NCBI GenBank assembly: GCA_963813495.1
Contig: CAWEZC010000009.1
Location: 62,001-126,000 of the forward strand
Direction: 5' to 3'
Length of the DNA: 64,000 nucleotides
DNA from: JACVRW01 sp963813495
GTDB taxonomy: Bacteria; Actinomycetota; Thermoleophilia; Solirubrobacterales; Thermoleophilaceae
In this document: in pieces, positions 8,885-17,799 of the stretch
How positions within the stretch are numbered: the stretch's first letter is position 1
How the letters are laid out: each line of letters opens with the position of its first letter
Made by a program: the position numbers and the translations under genes
The notes under the pieces: generated by a model
Told to the model about the DNA's origin: nothing
What the model saw: only the letters and a program-made list of their open reading frames with translations
The model's database searches: none

Positions 8885-8998
8885 TCAGCCAGATGGCGGC
8901 TGCGGCTGCTCCAGGTCGCGCAGCAGCGAGACGCGCGTGCTGTGCCACACGATCCAGGCGGCGAGGTGACCGATGGGGCGCAGGGCCGAGACGACCAT
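8885..8998 (-). CDS. Possible 37-residue small protein upstream of fmdB
   Basis: A short open frame, ATG at 8998, begins MVVSALRPIGHLAAWIVWHS and ends with EQPQPPSG. It has an amphipathic/hydrophobic centre and lies in the 250-bp gap between fmdB and glyS, on the fmdB strand. There is no recognisable family and no strong ribosome binding site. It could be a small membrane-associated peptide or chance. The rest of this gap shows nothing I can name. Confidence 0.3.
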   Translation of the reverse strand: MVVSALRPIGHLAAWIVWHSTRVSLLRDLEQPQPPSG

Positions 8999-9105
8999 CG
9001 CGGGCAACCTACCCCAGGGCCCGCACTGCGACAGGCCAAGATCGGCCCGGCGGGTCCAAATACCGGTCTTTTCCGCTTCTGGGTAGGGTCAGCGTCGTGG
9101 TGACC

Positions 9106-10452
9106 ATGGACCAGATCGTGGCCCTCTGCAAGCGGCGCGGCTTCATCTTCCCCGCCTCGGAGATCTACGGGGGGATCGCCAACACCTATGACTACGGGCA
9201 CTACGGCGTCCTGCTCAAGAACAACGTGATCGGCGAGTGGTGGAAGGCGATGATCCAGGAGCGCGACGACGTGGTGGCGCTTGACTCGGCCATCATCCAG
9301 CACCCGCGCACCTGGGAGGCCTCGGGCCATCTCGCGGGCTTCACCGACCCTCTGATCGACTGCCGCACCTGCAAGCAGCGTTTCCGGGCCGACCACCTCG
9401 CCGAGGAGCTGGCCGGCACCGGCAACAACCCCGACATCCGCTGCGGGCGCGCCCCGTCCAAGCTGCCGGGGCAGCACCCGGATTGCGACCTGACCGAGGC
9501 GCGCGAGTTCAACCTGATGTTCGAGACCACCATCGGGCCCGTCAAGGAGGCCGGCTCCACGGTCTTCCTCCGGCCCGAGACCGCGCAGGGCATCTTCCTC
9601 AACTTCAAGAACACGCTCCAGTACGCGCGCCGCAAGCCGCCCTTCGGGATCGCTCAGATCGGCAAGTCGTTCCGCAACGAGATCACCCCCGGCAACTTCG
9701 TGTTTCGCACGCTCGAGTTCGAGCAGATGGAGATGGAGTTCTTCGTGCCCCCCGCCGAGGCCGAGCACTGGCACCAGCATTGGATGGGGGCGCGGATGAG
9801 CTGGTACGAGAGCCTCGGGCTGGATCGCGAGAAGCTCCGGCTACGCCCGCACGGCGCCGACGAGCTGTCGCACTACTCGTCGGCCACGAGCGACATCGAG
9901 TACCTCTATCCGATCGGCTGGTCCGAGCTCGAGGGCATCGCCAACCGGGGCGACTTCGACCTCACCCAGCACACGAAGTTCTCGGGCGAGAAGCTCGAGT
10001 ACGTGGACACCGCCACAGGCGAGCGCTATGTGCCGCACGTGATCGAGCCCGCCGGTGGGGTGGGCCGCGCTGTGCTGGCGCTCATGTGCGACGCCTACGC
10101 CGAGGAGGAGGTGGAAGGTCGCAAGCGCACTGTGCTGCGCCTCCATCCGAAGATGGCGCCGGTCAAGGTGGCGGTGCTCCCGCTCGTCAACCGCGACGGC
10201 ATGCCCGAGCTGGCCCGCGGCCTCTACGAGAAGCTGCGCAGCCGCATCCCCGCCGAATACGACGCCGGCGGCTCGATCGGCAAGCGCTACCGGCGTCAGG
10301 ACGAGATCGGCACACCGTGGGGAGTCACGGTCGACGGCCAGACGGTCGAGGACGACACGGTGACCCTGCGCGACCGCGATTCCCTGGAGCAGGCGCGGCT
10401 GCCGATGGAGGAGCTGGGCGACGAGCTCGAGCGCCGGCTCAGGGCCGCATGA
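9106..10452 (+). CDS. glyS: Glycyl-tRNA synthetase, dimeric (alpha2) type
   Basis: Class II synthetase charging tRNA-Gly. Conserved segments are RRGFIFPASEIYGG near the N-terminus, RPETAQGIFLNFKN, motif 2 SFRNEITPGNFVFRTLEFEQ and the C-terminal active-site strand PAGGVGRAVLALM, followed by an anticodon-binding domain. Length is 448 residues from ATG 9106. In-frame GTGs at 9097 and 9100 are alternatives; a weak GGGTAGGG sits 8 nt before the first of them. The stop overlaps the start of the next gene (ATGA), giving a three-gene operon with the VOC protein and an alpha/beta hydrolase. Confidence 0.95.
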   Translation: MDQIVALCKRRGFIFPASEIYGGIANTYDYGHYGVLLKNNVIGEWWKAMIQERDDVVALDSAIIQHPRTWEASGHLAGFTDPLIDCRTCKQRFRADHLAEELAGTGNNPDIRCGRAPSKLPGQHPDCDLTEAREFNLMFETTIGPVKEAGSTVFLRPETAQGIFLNFKNTLQYARRKPPFGIAQIGKSFRNEITPGNFVFRTLEFEQMEMEFFVPPAEAEHWHQHWMGARMSWYESLGLDREKLRLRPHGADELSHYSSATSDIEYLYPIGWSELEGIANRGDFDLTQHTKFSGEKLEYVDTATGERYVPHVIEPAGGVGRAVLALMCDAYAEEEVEGRKRTVLRLHPKMAPVKVAVLPLVNRDGMPELARGLYEKLRSRIPAEYDAGGSIGKRYRRQDEIGTPWGVTVDGQTVEDDTVTLRDRDSLEQARLPMEELGDELERRLRAA

Positions 10453-10811
10453 CCGACGTTCGCCGGATCGTCCCGTACCTGGAGGGCCCGGACTTCGAGG
10501 CGCTCACCGACTTCTACACCGGCGCACTGGGGCTGGACGCCGCAATGGAGGCGGAGAACTTCCTGGGACTCGCCTCCCGCCAGAACAGCAGCGCGCAGAT
10601 CGTGGCCGCGGCGCCCGGCACCGAGCAGCCGCTGCCGCGCCTCGGGATCGACGTGGGCGATCCCGCGGCCGTCGACGCCGTTCATGCTGAGTGCGTGCGA
10701 CGCGGCCTGGAGATCGTCTATCCGCTCACCGACGAGCCCTGGGGCATCCACCGCTTCTTCGTGCGCGACCCGGGCGGCAACGTGATCAGCGTGCTCGCAC
10801 ATTCCGAGTGA
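10449..10811 (+). CDS. VOC (glyoxalase/dioxygenase superfamily) protein
   Basis: A 120-residue single-unit vicinal-oxygen-chelate protein of unknown substrate. It shows the N-terminal FYTGALGLD signature and the C-terminal FFVRDPGGNVISV strand with the Glu/His region typical of the fold. Both ends overlap neighbours by four bases (ATGA with glyS, GTGA with the hydrolase), so it is translationally coupled to both. Substrate cannot be read from the sequence. Confidence 0.85.
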   Translation: MTDVRRIVPYLEGPDFEALTDFYTGALGLDAAMEAENFLGLASRQNSSAQIVAAAPGTEQPLPRLGIDVGDPAAVDAVHAECVRRGLEIVYPLTDEPWGIHRFFVRDPGGNVISVLAHSE

Positions 10812-11935
10812 TCCTCGGACTGCCCGGTCCCGAAGCGCTTCTCGACGGCGCCGTCAACGCCTGGGACCTCCTGCCCGTGGTCGGCGGCGGTGTGGCCGAT
10901 CTGCGCCGCCAGCCCTCCTCGGTGATCGACGAGGGGCCGCAGCGCACCGTGCACCGTTTTCGCTCCAGCCGCGCGGCGGCCCGGCGCCACGCCCCGGTGC
11001 TGCTCGTGCCGCCTCTCGCGGCACCCCCGGCCTGCTTCGACCTGCGGCGCGGCTGCAGCCTGGCCGAGCACCTGATCGGCCAGGGCCATCCGACCTATCT
11101 CGTCGAGTACGGGCCGATAGCCTTCAGCGACCGCGCGCTCGGCCTCGAGCACTGGGTCGAGAACGTGATCCCCAACGCGATCCGCGCGGTGTCCGACGAC
11201 GCCGGAGGGGCACCCGTCCAACCCGTGGGCTGGTCCCTGGGCGGCATCATGCTGCTGCTGGCCGAGGCCGGCGAGCCGGGGCTGCCCGTGGGCTCGATCT
11301 CACTTGTGGGCAGCCCCTTCGATTTCCGCAAGATCCGCCTGTTCGCGCCGATCCGCCAACTCGGCCGGCTCACCGGAGGAGGGCTGGGCACCGCCCTTTA
11401 CCGCATGCTGGGCGGCGCCCCCGCCTCACTGGTCTCGCTGGGCTTTCGCCTCACCTCGATCGATCGCTACGTGACCCGCCCGCTGTGGCTGGCCGGCCAT
11501 CTGCGGGACCGCGAGGCACTTGCCCAGATGGAGGCCGTCGACGACTACATGGCCCACATGCTGGCCTACCCGGGCCGTACGTTCGGCCAGCTCTACCACG
11601 CCTTCTTCCGGGTCAACGACCTGGCCGACGGCCGCATCTCCCTCTCCGGTAAGACCATCGACCTGCACGAGGTGCGTGTGCCCGTGCTCTCGGTGGCGGG
11701 CGAATCCGACGTGCTCGCCCCGCCGGACGCGGTGCATCACGTGGGCGGGTTGCTCGAGAACGCGCCGGAGGTGCGGCTCGAGTCAGCCCCCGGCGGGCAT
11801 CTCGGCGTACTCACCGGGATGGGGGCGCGCGAGACGACGTGGCGCCACTTGGACGACTTCCGGCGACACAATCAGGACGGCGCGCCGAGCAGCCGGCGCG
11901 CCGTGCCCACGCCGAGCTCGAAGGCGGCCCCCTGA
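10808..11935 (+). CDS. Alpha/beta hydrolase related to class III PHA synthase PhaC
   Basis: The 375-residue product has the layout of the PhaC/alpha-beta hydrolase group: LLVPPLAAPPACFDL, HPTYLVEYG, nucleophile elbow GWSLGG, Asp in GESDVLAPP and His in PGGHLGVLTG. True PHA synthases have Cys at the elbow; here it is Ser, so an esterase/lipase role is more likely than polymerisation. The GTG start at 10808 overlaps the VOC stop. The last 64 bp overlap the 3' end of the convergent TetR gene, and the low-complexity end (SSRRAVPTPSSKAAP) probably results from that overlap. Confidence 0.75.
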   Translation: MILGLPGPEALLDGAVNAWDLLPVVGGGVADLRRQPSSVIDEGPQRTVHRFRSSRAAARRHAPVLLVPPLAAPPACFDLRRGCSLAEHLIGQGHPTYLVEYGPIAFSDRALGLEHWVENVIPNAIRAVSDDAGGAPVQPVGWSLGGIMLLLAEAGEPGLPVGSISLVGSPFDFRKIRLFAPIRQLGRLTGGGLGTALYRMLGGAPASLVSLGFRLTSIDRYVTRPLWLAGHLRDREALAQMEAVDDYMAHMLAYPGRTFGQLYHAFFRVNDLADGRISLSGKTIDLHEVRVPVLSVAGESDVLAPPDAVHHVGGLLENAPEVRLESAPGGHLGVLTGMGARETTWRHLDDFRRHNQDGAPSSRRAVPTPSSKAAP

Positions 11936-12513
11936 TCCCACTCGGGATCGGATAGGACCTGGATGCCGAAGCCGTCAGCCAGGGCGAACAGGATCGAGGC
12001 CACCGCCTCGGGCTCGGCCTGGAGGCGGATCACGCCCTCGCGCTCCTTGACCCGCAACCAGCCCGCCAGCCGCTCGCGCCACTGGCGGTAGAGCTCGGCC
12101 AGCTCCGCGCGTATCTCCTCGGAGTGGCGCGAGGCGGAGAGCATCTCGTAGATCACGGCCTGCCCGCCGCGGTCGTCTTCGAGGAACTCGTTCAGGCCCA
12201 CGACCAGCGCATCCAGGATCTCGTCGATCGTGCCCGCCTGTGCGAGGCGCTCGTCCATGTTCTGGTTGCGCACCTCGCAGTCGTGGCGCACGACCTCGAC
12301 GAGCAGCTGCTCCTTGGAGCCGAAGTAGTAGTGCAGCAGGCCCCGCGATACGCCCGCCTCGCGGGCCACGTGGTCGAAGGTCGAGCCGGCCGCTCCCCGG
12401 CGGCCTACGCTCGAGCGCATGGCCGCGATGATGCGCTGGGCCTTATCGCCCTCGAGCCGTCGCGGCGGCCCGGAGCCGGTCATGCTGGTGGCGGCTTCCA
12501 TCGCGCGCGGCAT
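11872..12513 (-). CDS. TetR family transcriptional regulator
   Basis: DNA-binding repressor-type protein of 213 residues. The N-terminal helix-turn-helix is clear: TFDHVAREAGVSRGLLHYYF at about residues 45-64, then GSKEQLL. The rest is an all-helical ligand-binding domain of unknown specificity. Alternative starts are Met5 and Met11. It converges on and overlaps the alpha/beta hydrolase by 64 bp, so antisense interference between the two is possible. The target is unknown. Confidence 0.88.
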   Translation of the reverse strand: MPRAMEAATSMTGSGPPRRLEGDKAQRIIAAMRSSVGRRGAAGSTFDHVAREAGVSRGLLHYYFGSKEQLLVEVVRHDCEVRNQNMDERLAQAGTIDEILDALVVGLNEFLEDDRGGQAVIYEMLSASRHSEEIRAELAELYRQWRERLAGWLRVKEREGVIRLQAEPEAVASILFALADGFGIQVLSDPEWDQGAAFELGVGTARRLLGAPS

Positions 12514-12560
12514 GCTATCTGGCCGGCCAGCCGAAGCGGTCCGCGGAGGTGCTCAGAAAG

Positions 12561-12588
12561 GCGAGAGGCGCCCGGAGGCGCCTCTCGC
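12561..12588 (-). terminator. Perfect 12-bp hairpin terminator
   Basis: A perfect 12-bp stem (GCGAGAGGCGCC and its complement) with loop CGGA. Read on the minus strand it follows the stop of the small membrane protein at 12613 by about 25 bp and is trailed by CTTTCT, a short U-rich tract. It separates that gene from tetR. Confidence 0.75.
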
Positions 12589-12612
12589 AAGACTCGTGCT
12601 CTTCGGAACCGG

Positions 12613-13074
12613 CTAGGTCGTGCCCACCGGCTCGCTCGAGCTCGACGCCGGCTGCGGAGTGGTGCTGGCCGTGTACTCGAACTCCTCTTCCGCGCCGAAC
12701 AGCGCGTCGAGGACCTTCTTGCGCAGGCCCTCGCTGGCCACGAGCGCCACACCGGCGCCCACGACGGCCAGAAGCAGGAGCCGGCCCTTGCGGCTCTTCT
12801 TCTTCTTGTTTCCGCGCAGGGAGTCGGCCGCGTCCTTCAACGAGGCCGCTGCGTCCTTGAGCTCACGCTGGACCTTCTTGTCGTCAAGGGCCTTGGCTGG
12901 TCCCTTGCCGTTCACGCGCCCGTAGGCCTTCCTGGCCGAGACGAAGGCGTTGCGCAGGTTCTCCCGCAGCTCCGCGTCCTCCACCAGGCGATTTACGTAT
13001 GGATTGCTGCGGACCGCCTGGCCGGCGGCGACCGCGCCGGCTCCGGCTCTGACGGCCTTCTTCTTCGATGCCAT
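12613..13074 (-). CDS. Small Lys/Ala-rich single-pass membrane protein, unknown function
   Basis: No family recognised. The 153-residue product has a basic N-terminus (MASKKKAVRAGAGAVAAG), a charged helical middle, a KKKKSRKGR stop-transfer patch at about 94-102, one hydrophobic helix (LLLLAVVGAGVALVAS) and an acidic, Thr/Ser-rich tail ending EPVGTT. The layout recalls YtxH-like stress proteins but without a clear match. It lies just downstream of lon on the same strand and has its own terminator. Confidence 0.7.
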   Translation of the reverse strand: MASKKKAVRAGAGAVAAGQAVRSNPYVNRLVEDAELRENLRNAFVSARKAYGRVNGKGPAKALDDKKVQRELKDAAASLKDAADSLRGNKKKKSRKGRLLLLAVVGAGVALVASEGLRKKVLDALFGAEEEFEYTASTTPQPASSSSEPVGTT

Positions 13075-13135
13075 TGCTCTCCTCGATCCGCCTTTGGTTG
13101 GGACACTCTACCCGGGAATAGGCAAGCGCACCCGA

Positions 13136-15529
13136 TCAGGCTGCTCTACGAGGCCGGCGCTTCTCGAGCGCGGCCCCGAGCACCTCGTCCACGTCGTCCA
13201 CGAGCACGAACTTCATTCGCTTGCGCAGGTGGGCGGGGATGTCGTCGATGTCGGGCTCGTTGCGGCGCGGAACGATCAGCCTGTTGATGTCGGCCCGCTG
13301 GGCGGCGAGCGCCTTCTCCTTGAGGCCGCCGATCGGCAGCACCTTGCCCGTGAGCGTGATCTCCCCGGTCATGGCCGTGTCCGAGCGCACCGGCCGGCCG
13401 CTGACCTGCGAGGCGATCGCCGTGGCCATCGTGATGCCCGCACTCGGCCCGTCCTTCGGGATCGCGCCGGCGGGCACGTGCACGTGCAGGTCGTGGGTGC
13501 GAAACCAATCGTTGCCGACGTCTCCGTCGAACGAGCCGGCGTGCGTCTTGATGTAGGAGAGCGCGGCGGCCGCGGACTCCTTCATCACGTCGCCCAGCTG
13601 ACCAGTGATCTGCAGCTTGCCGTCTCCCGGGAAGGCGGTGGCCTCCACGAACAGCACGTCGCCGCCCACCGGCGTCCAGGCCAGGCCGGTGGCCACGCCG
13701 GGCTCGTCGGTGCGGCGCTGAACATCGGGCAGGAAGCGGCGCTTGCCGAGCAGCTCGAGCACGGTCGCCGGCCGGATGACCCGCTTCGAGCGGCGACTGC
13801 CCTCGGCGAACTCGCGCGCCACCTTGCGGCAGACCGAGCCGATCTCCCGCTCCAGGTTGCGCACGCCGGCCTCGCGCGTGTAGCCGTCGATGATCACCTC
13901 GAGCGCGTCGTCGGTGAACTCGATCTTCGAGCGCCCGACCCCGTTCTCGACCATCTGGCGCGGCACGAGATAGCGCTTGGCGATCTCGCGCTTCTCCTCC
14001 TGGGTGTAGCCGGACAGCTCGATGATCTCCATGCGGTCGCGCAACGCGGGCGGCACGGGATCGAGCTGGTTGGCCGTGCAGATGAAGAAGCAGCTCGACA
14101 GGTCGAAGGGGACGTCGAGGTAGTGGTCGCGGAAGCTCGAGTTCTGCTCGGGGTCGAGCACTTCGAGCATCGCGCTGGAGGGGTCGCCGCGAAAGTCCGA
14201 ACCCATCTTGTCGATCTCGTCGATCATGAAGACCGGGTTGTTGGACTCGGCGTCGCGCAGCGCGCGGATGATCGTGCCCGGCATCGCACCTATGTAGGTG
14301 CGGCGGTGCCCGCGAATCTCCGACTCGTCGCGCACCCCGCCGACCGATATGCGCTCGAAGGCGCGGCCCATCGCCTCGGCCACCGAGCGCCCGAGCGAGG
14401 TCTTGCCCACCCCGGGAGGCCCGACGAAGCAGAGGATGGAGGAGCGCGCGTCGGGCTTGAGCTTGCGCACGGCGAGGAACTCGAGGATGCGGTCCTTGAC
14501 GGCCTCTATGTCGTAGTGGTCGCGATCGAGGACCTCGCGCGCGTGGCGCAGGTCGAAGTTGTCCTCGCTCGCCTTCGACCACGGCAGCGAGGCGAGCCAT
14601 TCCAGGTAGGTGCGGATCACCCCGTGCTCGGCCGCCTGAGGCGGCAGGTGCTCGAAGCGCGAGAGCTCGCGCTCGGCCTGCTTCCAGGCTTGGTCGGGGA
14701 GCTGCGCCTCCTCGAGCTGGCGGCGCAGCTCCTGAGCCTCGATCTCCTGCTCGTCGTGCTCGCCGAGCTCGTCCTGGATGGCCTTCAGCTGCTGGCGCAG
14801 GAACCATTCGCGCTGGCCCTTGTCCATCTCCGACTGCACCTGGGTCTGGATGCGCGTCCCGATCTCCACCAGTTCGAGCTCGCGGGCCAGGATCTCCGAG
14901 AGCATGCGCAGCCGCTTGGTCACGTCGCGCTCCTCGAGCAGGGCCTGCTTCTCCTCGGTCTTGATGCGCAACGCGCCGGCGATCAGGTGCGCGAGCTCGG
15001 CCGGATCGTCGAGGTTGGCCACCGCCACCAGCAGCTCCTCGGGCAGATAGGGCAGCTCCTCGATGATGCGCGAGAAGGTGCCCTGCACGTTGCGATGGAG
15101 CGCCTCCAGCTCAGGGGAGGGACTGACAATGTCGGGGGCTTCCTTGAGGCGCGCGATGAGGTACGGCTCCGTGGCGATGAACTCCTCGAGGTCCACCCGC
15201 TGCGCGCCGTGCACGAGGATGCGCAGCGTTCCGTCGGGCACCTTGAGCATGCGCGCCACCACGCCGGCGACTCCCACGCGATACAGGTCGTCCGGGCCGG
15301 GCTCCTCGGCCTCGGGGTTCTTGGAGGCGACCATCACCAGCATGCGGCTGCCGGCCAGCACGTCGTTGATCAGCGCCACGGAGCGCTCCTGCCCGACGGC
15401 CAGCGGCGTGAGTGCCTCCGGGAACGGGACGGCCTCGCGCAGCGGCAGCACGGGCAGGGTCTCCGGCATGCTGGTGCGCACCTCGGCGGTCACCACCTCC
15501 CCCTCGCTGGCGGGGATGTGGATGCTCAT
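13136..15529 (-). CDS. lon: ATP-dependent Lon protease
   Basis: Cytosolic AAA+ Ser/Lys protease that degrades misfolded and regulatory proteins. The 797-residue protein has the complete three-part layout: N-terminal substrate domain, AAA+ module with Walker A GPPGVGKT near residue 370, and protease domain with catalytic Ser in KDGPSAGIT (about 695) and Lys in GGLKEKALAA (about 737). Its ATG overlaps the stop of the hsp20 gene by four bases (ATGA), so a holdase chaperone and a protease are translationally coupled. Confidence 0.96.
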   Translation of the reverse strand: MSIHIPASEGEVVTAEVRTSMPETLPVLPLREAVPFPEALTPLAVGQERSVALINDVLAGSRMLVMVASKNPEAEEPGPDDLYRVGVAGVVARMLKVPDGTLRILVHGAQRVDLEEFIATEPYLIARLKEAPDIVSPSPELEALHRNVQGTFSRIIEELPYLPEELLVAVANLDDPAELAHLIAGALRIKTEEKQALLEERDVTKRLRMLSEILARELELVEIGTRIQTQVQSEMDKGQREWFLRQQLKAIQDELGEHDEQEIEAQELRRQLEEAQLPDQAWKQAERELSRFEHLPPQAAEHGVIRTYLEWLASLPWSKASEDNFDLRHAREVLDRDHYDIEAVKDRILEFLAVRKLKPDARSSILCFVGPPGVGKTSLGRSVAEAMGRAFERISVGGVRDESEIRGHRRTYIGAMPGTIIRALRDAESNNPVFMIDEIDKMGSDFRGDPSSAMLEVLDPEQNSSFRDHYLDVPFDLSSCFFICTANQLDPVPPALRDRMEIIELSGYTQEEKREIAKRYLVPRQMVENGVGRSKIEFTDDALEVIIDGYTREAGVRNLEREIGSVCRKVAREFAEGSRRSKRVIRPATVLELLGKRRFLPDVQRRTDEPGVATGLAWTPVGGDVLFVEATAFPGDGKLQITGQLGDVMKESAAAALSYIKTHAGSFDGDVGNDWFRTHDLHVHVPAGAIPKDGPSAGITMATAIASQVSGRPVRSDTAMTGEITLTGKVLPIGGLKEKALAAQRADINRLIVPRRNEPDIDDIPAHLRKRMKFVLVDDVDEVLGAALEKRRPRRAA

Positions 15530-15966
15530 CCTTCTTCGATCGGGACTCGGCGCACGCCCTGTTCGAGCCGGGCGAGCGGTATCTCGACCTCGAGGATCCC
15601 GTCCTCGTAGGAGGCCCGGGCCGCCTCGGCCACCACATCGGCGCCCAGCTCCACCAGCCGGCGGAAGGGGCCGTGCTCGATCTCGATCTGCTGGTAGAGC
15701 CGCCCGGCGGCCTCGTTGGGCCGCCGCTCACCGGTGATCAGAAGCTGGCGGCCGCGGATCTCGAGCGCCACGTCGGCGATGTCGACGCCGGAGAGGTCGG
15801 TCTTGACGACGGCGCGAGGAGGGTCATCGGTGTAGTAGACGTCGACCGAGGGCGAGAAGCCGCGGCCCCTCAACCCGGTCTGGCGCTCGAAGACATCGCC
15901 GAACAACTCATCGATCTCACGCCGCATGCGGTCGAAGTTGGCGAACAGGTCGCGCTGCGAGCTCAC
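15526..15966 (-). CDS. Hsp20/alpha-crystallin small heat-shock protein
   Basis: ATP-independent holdase. The 146-residue product begins VSSQRDLFANFDRMRREIDE and carries the alpha-crystallin domain: FSPSVDVYYTDD, VVKTDLSGVDIADVALEIRG, LLITGERR and a closing strand DGILEVEIPLAR. I start it at the GTG at 15966 because homology ends there; the frame stays open much further upstream but that part is antisense to the nucleotidase gene. A TATTCT -10-like hexamer (minus strand, 15975-15980) lies only 9 bp before the GTG, so the mRNA may be leaderless. Coupled to lon. Confidence 0.9.
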   Translation of the reverse strand: MSSQRDLFANFDRMRREIDELFGDVFERQTGLRGRGFSPSVDVYYTDDPPRAVVKTDLSGVDIADVALEIRGRQLLITGERRPNEAAGRLYQQIEIEHGPFRRLVELGADVVAEAARASYEDGILEVEIPLARLEQGVRRVPIEEG

Positions 15967-16042
15967 GTATGCCGAGAATAGACCGCCTCGGCCTTGACTC
16001 CACCGTGACGCCCTTTTCGTGGAACCGGGAATGCTCCGGCCC

Positions 16043-17740
16043 ATGAACCTGCGCTTCCTGCTCACCGCCTTCGTCGCCCTCCTGCTCCTCCCCGCCGCGG
16101 CCGTCGCCAAGCCGCGCGAGGTCGAGGTGCAGCTGCTCGGCCTCAACGACTTCCATGGCCACCTGGAGTCGACCACTCCCGGGACGATCGCGCCCTCACC
16201 CACCGACCCGCGCGTACCCGCCGGTGGGGCCGAGTACCTGGCCACGCACGTGCGCAATCTCGAGGGCGACGCCCGCAACTCGCTGCTCGTCTCCGCCGGC
16301 GACCTGATCGGCGCGTCCCCCCTGCTCTCGGCGCTGTTTCACGACGAGCCGACGATCGAGGCCATGAACCGCATCGGGCTCGATCTCAATGCCGTGGGCA
16401 ACCACGAGTTCGACGAAGGCGCGGCTGAGCTCAAGCGCATGCAGCGCGGCGGCTGCCACCCCGAGGACGGTTGCCAGGACGGGACCGGCTTCGGTGGGGC
16501 GAAGTTCGACTTCCTGGCGGCCAACGTCGTCGACGAGGCGCGCGGGCGCACCCTGTTCCGCCCCTACGAGATCCGCAGGTTCCAGGGAATCAAGGTGGGC
16601 TTCATCGGCATGACCCTCGAGGGGACGCCGGACATCGTGTCGCCGTCCGGCGTGGCGGGGCTCGACTTCCTCGATGAGGCCGAGACGGCCAACCGCTACG
16701 CGCGCGAGCTGCGCCGCAAGGGCGTGCGGGCAGTCGTGGTGCTGCTCCACGAGGGCGGAGTGCAGTCGCAGCCCGGCGGCATCAACGACTGCAATGGGAT
16801 CTCCGGCTCGATCGTGGACATCGTCGAGCGCACGACGCAGGCGGTCGACCTGTTCGTGACCGGCCACACCCACTCGGCCTACAACTGCGTGATCGACGGC
16901 CGGCCGGTCACGAGCGCGAGCTCCTTCGGGCGCCTCGTCACGGACATCGACCTCACACTCGACCGGCGCTCGCGCGACGTGGTCGAGGTGGCGGCGAACA
17001 ACCTGATCGTCACCCAGAACGTGTTCAAGGCGGGTGACATCACCCAGCTGATCGACCGCTACAACGCGATCGCCGCCCCGCTGCGTGACCGCGTGATCGG
17101 GCGCATCTCCGCCGACATCACCCGCACTCCCGACGACTCGCTCGAGAACGCGGCCGGCAACCTGATCGCCGACGCACAGCTGGCGGCCACGGCCGACCCG
17201 GGCAGCGGCGCTGCGGTGGCGGCCTTCATGAACCCCGGCGGCGTGCGCTCGGACTTCACGTTCGCGCAGAGCGGCGCGGAAGGCGACGGCAACGTGACCT
17301 ACGGCGAGGCATTCACGGTGCAGCCGTTCGGCAACTCACTCGTCACCATGACGCTCACCGGGGCTCAGGTGCTGGAGATGCTCAAGCAGCAGTGGTGCGG
17401 GCAGAGCGCCCCGCGCGTGCTCTTGCCCTCGAGCAGCGTCGCGTACTCGTACAGCTCGAGCGCGGCGAGCGCCCTGGTGGGCCAGCCCTGCGCCGGAGCG
17501 GCCAATCCCGTCACCGGGCTGACGATCGGCGGCGCACCGGTGGATCCGGCGGCGAGCTACCGCATCACGGTGAACTCGTTCCTCGCCGACGGCGGCGATC
17601 TTTTCAGCGTGCTGCGCGAGGGGACGGACCGGCTCGGCGGCGCGGTGGACACCGACGCGCTGGAGGCCTACATCGCTCCCTCGCTCGGCGGTGCGGCGAT
17701 AGCGCCGCCGGCGCTCGACCGCATCGACGTCGTGCCGTAG
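16043..17740 (+). CDS. Secreted 5'-nucleotidase / 2',3'-cyclic phosphodiesterase (UshA-like)
   Basis: Two-domain extracellular nucleotidase that scavenges phosphate and nucleosides. A signal peptide (1-23, LLTAFVALLLLPAAAVA) precedes the metallophosphatase domain with NDFHGH (35-40), GNHEFDEG and GHTHSAYN metal-binding motifs. The C-terminal nucleotidase domain has NPGGVRSDF, TVQPFGNSLVTM and NSFLADGGD for base and ribose binding. The 565-residue length matches the family. I use the Met at 16043 directly before the signal peptide. Stands alone, divergent from hsp20-lon, and ends 27 bp before a strong hairpin. Confidence 0.92.
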   Translation: MNLRFLLTAFVALLLLPAAAVAKPREVEVQLLGLNDFHGHLESTTPGTIAPSPTDPRVPAGGAEYLATHVRNLEGDARNSLLVSAGDLIGASPLLSALFHDEPTIEAMNRIGLDLNAVGNHEFDEGAAELKRMQRGGCHPEDGCQDGTGFGGAKFDFLAANVVDEARGRTLFRPYEIRRFQGIKVGFIGMTLEGTPDIVSPSGVAGLDFLDEAETANRYARELRRKGVRAVVVLLHEGGVQSQPGGINDCNGISGSIVDIVERTTQAVDLFVTGHTHSAYNCVIDGRPVTSASSFGRLVTDIDLTLDRRSRDVVEVAANNLIVTQNVFKAGDITQLIDRYNAIAAPLRDRVIGRISADITRTPDDSLENAAGNLIADAQLAATADPGSGAAVAAFMNPGGVRSDFTFAQSGAEGDGNVTYGEAFTVQPFGNSLVTMTLTGAQVLEMLKQQWCGQSAPRVLLPSSSVAYSYSSSAASALVGQPCAGAANPVTGLTIGGAPVDPAASYRITVNSFLADGGDLFSVLREGTDRLGGAVDTDALEAYIAPSLGGAAIAPPALDRIDVVP

Positions 17741-17767
17741 GGGCGAGCCTCAGGAGAGGCGCGCGGC

Positions 17768-17799
17768 GAGCCCTCGCGCATTCATGTGCGCGAGGGCTC
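17768..17799. terminator. Perfect 13-bp stem hairpin after the nucleotidase
   Basis: GAGCCCTCGCGCA, loop TTCATG, then the exact complement. It follows the nucleotidase stop by 27 bp and also contains the stop codon that closes the GMC relic on the minus strand. No U-tract follows in either direction, so it may act as an mRNA-stabilising or bidirectional terminator structure. Confidence 0.6.

Noticed and set aside
12950..15610. Plus-strand open frame of almost 890 codons
   Set aside because: Exact antisense of lon; no domain signature in its translation.
15967..16042. HAIR or CIRCE heat-shock operator upstream of hsp20-lon
   Set aside because: Only a single CTTGACT half-like sequence is present, without the inverted partner.
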